Assembly: GCA_963698995.1 (NCBI GenBank)
Contig: CAVOTD010000092.1
Location: forward strand, 65,890-129,889
Length of the DNA stretch: 64,000 nt
Direction of reading: 5' to 3'
DNA from: AP-15 sp963698995
GTDB lineage: Bacteria; Pseudomonadota; Alphaproteobacteria; ATCC43930; CGMCC-115725
The translations under genes and the position numbers were made by a program. Numbering within the stretch: the first letter of the stretch is position 1; every line of letters begins with the position of its first letter. The notes beneath the pieces are model-generated. The model was not told where the DNA came from, ran no database searches, and saw only the letters and a list, made by a program, of their open reading frames with translations. Shown here piece after piece: positions 62,494 to 64,000 of this stretch.

Positions 62494-64000
62494 ATGATAA
62501 ACTCCGAGCAGCAAAGCATCTTACATCGCGCAAGGTTGCGGCGAGAACGCATCGCCATCCTACGCCGGCGGCGGGCCGTTGCCGAGCTTCGGCGGCAGAT
62601 CGATTTCGCGACGATGTGGGCCGATCCACGCCGACGCACGGTCTATGATCATCGGCGACGGCTGTTTTACCAGCATCGGCCGGAACGCTACCAACCAGTG
62701 CCGAGGGCGATCGGGCGGCGAGCTCTGCTGACGAGCCTCGGCACATTGTTGGCAACACCGGCGCTGGCCCAGACGAGTGACATCCTTTACCCGAACACGT
62801 CCGCACAGGGGCGCGCGAAGCAGGCGGCCAACGACACTGGGTCACGCGTCGACGTCAGGAATTTCAGCACCGTTGCTCACCCTTATCGGGGTGGGGGCGA
62901 TGACGCCGTGCCAATCCAAGCGGCGATCGCCCAAGCGGCGTCAATCGGTGGTGCGACGGTATACCTCGGCCCGGGGCCGATCTCATTTACCGGCTCGCGG
63001 GGGATCGACCTTGCGGCGCTATCGTGGACTGCGCCTGGGATCGTTCTCAAAGGTGACGGTCCCGGAGGAACCGTGATTACCGTAAAGTACAATCCGACGG
63101 TCGACGTCATTTCTCTTGGTTCTGTGACCAGCAACTTGAATGCCGCGCAGGGTGGGATAAGGGACCTCGGGATCGGCCTCGGCACGAACCAATCTCAGTC
63201 CGCTGGCGCGGCGATACATAGTTTGAACGGGCAAAAGCACCAGTTTGAGAATATTCACGCCTTTGGCGGCTTCTATGTCCATTTCTGGGTCACTGGGGGG
63301 CCCAATCAATACATCGTCTGGATCTCCCGATGTCTGGTTGATGCCTCGGAAGGAACGCAAAACTCGATCATGGTCGGTGATGCCACCCAGAACTTTCCGC
63401 AGGACACGATTATTTTAGACCTCGAGTCTGGCGGAAACCGTGCCGGACGCAATTGCATTGGGGTGTACAATTCCGGCGGTCTTACCATCGCCAACGCCGA
63501 CATAATCGATTACGCCGAGTACGGGTTCAGGATTTCTCCGGGTTCCGGCCAAAGAGTGGTCAATTCGTTCATTCACAATTTGGAATGCGACACCTGCGGC
63601 CGTGATGGCGCTCTCATCGCGCAGGGAGAGAGCACTAGTCGAACCCAAAACGTAAGCTTTTCACTTTCATGGTTTTCCAGCAATGGCGGGGCCGGACTGA
63701 ACCTCAAGGGTGTCGCCGGCAATCCGATCGACGGGGTCCACATGACTAACTGCACGGCGGGCGGCAACGTGCAGCACGGTATTTGGGTCAACTCGAATTG
63801 TAAGAACATCGACATCGATACTGTCACGGCTGCCGGGAATTCTGCCGCGTTCAGTGACTTCACCGGGAAGCCGACCGACACAACCAACACTTACAGTGGT
63901 GTCGTGGTGGACGACGGGGATAATACCGGCGTGTCAATCGTCGGGGGACGTTCGGGCGCTACCGGTGCATGGGGTGGGGCAGCGCCCACGCAAAGGTACG
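62494..64000 (+). CDS. Exported beta-helix protein, partial at the window edge
   Basis: From ATG 62494, 502 codons open to the right edge (the 3' end is missing). A basic leader of 74 residues rich in Arg (RARLRRERIAILRRRRAVA) precedes the twin-arginine-type signal RRALLTSLGTLLATPALA (75-92). Mature domain starts IQAAIAQAASIGGATVYLGPGPISFTG, then coils with Asn ladders (NCTAGGNVQHGIWVNSNCKNIDIDTV; GLTIANADIIDYAEYGF). A pectate-lyase-type right-handed helix; catalytic residues cannot be named. Expected to be exported through Tat, unlike the Sec-type paralogs at 16.9 and 49.2 kb. Confidence 0.8.
   Translation, partial: MINSEQQSILHRARLRRERIAILRRRRAVAELRRQIDFATMWADPRRRTVYDHRRRLFYQHRPERYQPVPRAIGRRALLTSLGTLLATPALAQTSDILYPNTSAQGRAKQAANDTGSRVDVRNFSTVAHPYRGGGDDAVPIQAAIAQAASIGGATVYLGPGPISFTGSRGIDLAALSWTAPGIVLKGDGPGGTVITVKYNPTVDVISLGSVTSNLNAAQGGIRDLGIGLGTNQSQSAGAAIHSLNGQKHQFENIHAFGGFYVHFWVTGGPNQYIVWISRCLVDASEGTQNSIMVGDATQNFPQDTIILDLESGGNRAGRNCIGVYNSGGLTIANADIIDYAEYGFRISPGSGQRVVNSFIHNLECDTCGRDGALIAQGESTSRTQNVSFSLSWFSSNGGAGLNLKGVAGNPIDGVHMTNCTAGGNVQHGIWVNSNCKNIDIDTVTAAGNSAAFSDFTGKPTDTTNTYSGVVVDDGDNTGVSIVGGRSGATGAWGGAAPTQRY

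Noticed and set aside
62492..63890. Series of minus-strand open frames at the right end
   Set aside because: They overlap a continuous plus-strand beta-helix frame with a signal peptide; short and without motifs.

Overview
The window is about 64 kb of GC-rich chromosomal DNA from what looks like a soil-type alphaproteobacterium. That placement is an inference from the protein flavours: BadH-like and FabG-like SDRs, KpsC/KpsE capsule export, PEP-CTERM with a sigma54 promoter, a nu-class GST and F420-type LLM oxidoreductases. No rRNA, tRNA or CRISPR was seen. Many otherwise intact genes are split by single-base frameshifts whose reading simply resumes in the next frame. This suggests a draft or long-read assembly with residual indel errors rather than a decaying genome.

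Layout. 1-5.9 kb: an SDR cut by the left edge, a HEVAH protein, a secreted unknown, an ECF sigma/anti-sigma pair and a frameshifted DUF502 membrane protein. 5.9-10.2 kb: an RND efflux pump with its periplasmic adaptor. 10.4-13.2 kb: carbonic anhydrase, SugE/Gdx exporter, SDR and NudC. 13.4-19.7 kb: mixed metabolism (DUF2937, M20 amidohydrolase, GST, 2OG-Fe dioxygenase, a beta-helix protein and two LLM oxidoreductases). 20.1-21.2 kb: a PEP-CTERM protein behind a near-perfect sigma54 promoter.

21.4-23.5 kb is the most interesting stretch. A thioredoxin-fold/large-domain protein (two frameshifts) is followed by a UGSC-family gene read as two pieces by standard translation. The two pieces lie in the same frame and are joined by an in-frame TGA at 23282-23284, giving the motif Sec-Gly-Ser-Cys. 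A hairpin beginning at the TGA fits a bacterial SECIS element. I read it as one 171-residue selenoprotein with Sec92.

23.8-34.8 kb: two tandem paralogous Tat-type solute-binding proteins, an MFS carrier, a Nudix hydrolase, a secreted EndoU-type nuclease overlapping by one base with a candidate immunity gene, a divergent TetR regulator, a MetE-like enzyme, gamma-glutamyltransferase, DUF427 and a BadH-like SDR.

34.8-64 kb is a surface-polysaccharide region. It holds an LTA-synthase-like sulfatase-fold protein, an SDR, KpsC, a glycosyltransferase and the ABC-2 capsule exporter (KpsE, KpsM, KpsT). It also holds FkbM-type methyltransferases, TPR proteins, a giant three-GT protein with a TPR tail, DUF4214-like proteins, exported beta-helix proteins and a secreted trypsin-like protease with a CRP-like palindrome upstream. 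A short remnant resembling the KpsC C-terminus at 61.2 kb suggests past rearrangement. The likely joint role is synthesis, modification and export of a Kdo-linked capsule-like polysaccharide, with secreted beta-helix proteins possibly acting on it.
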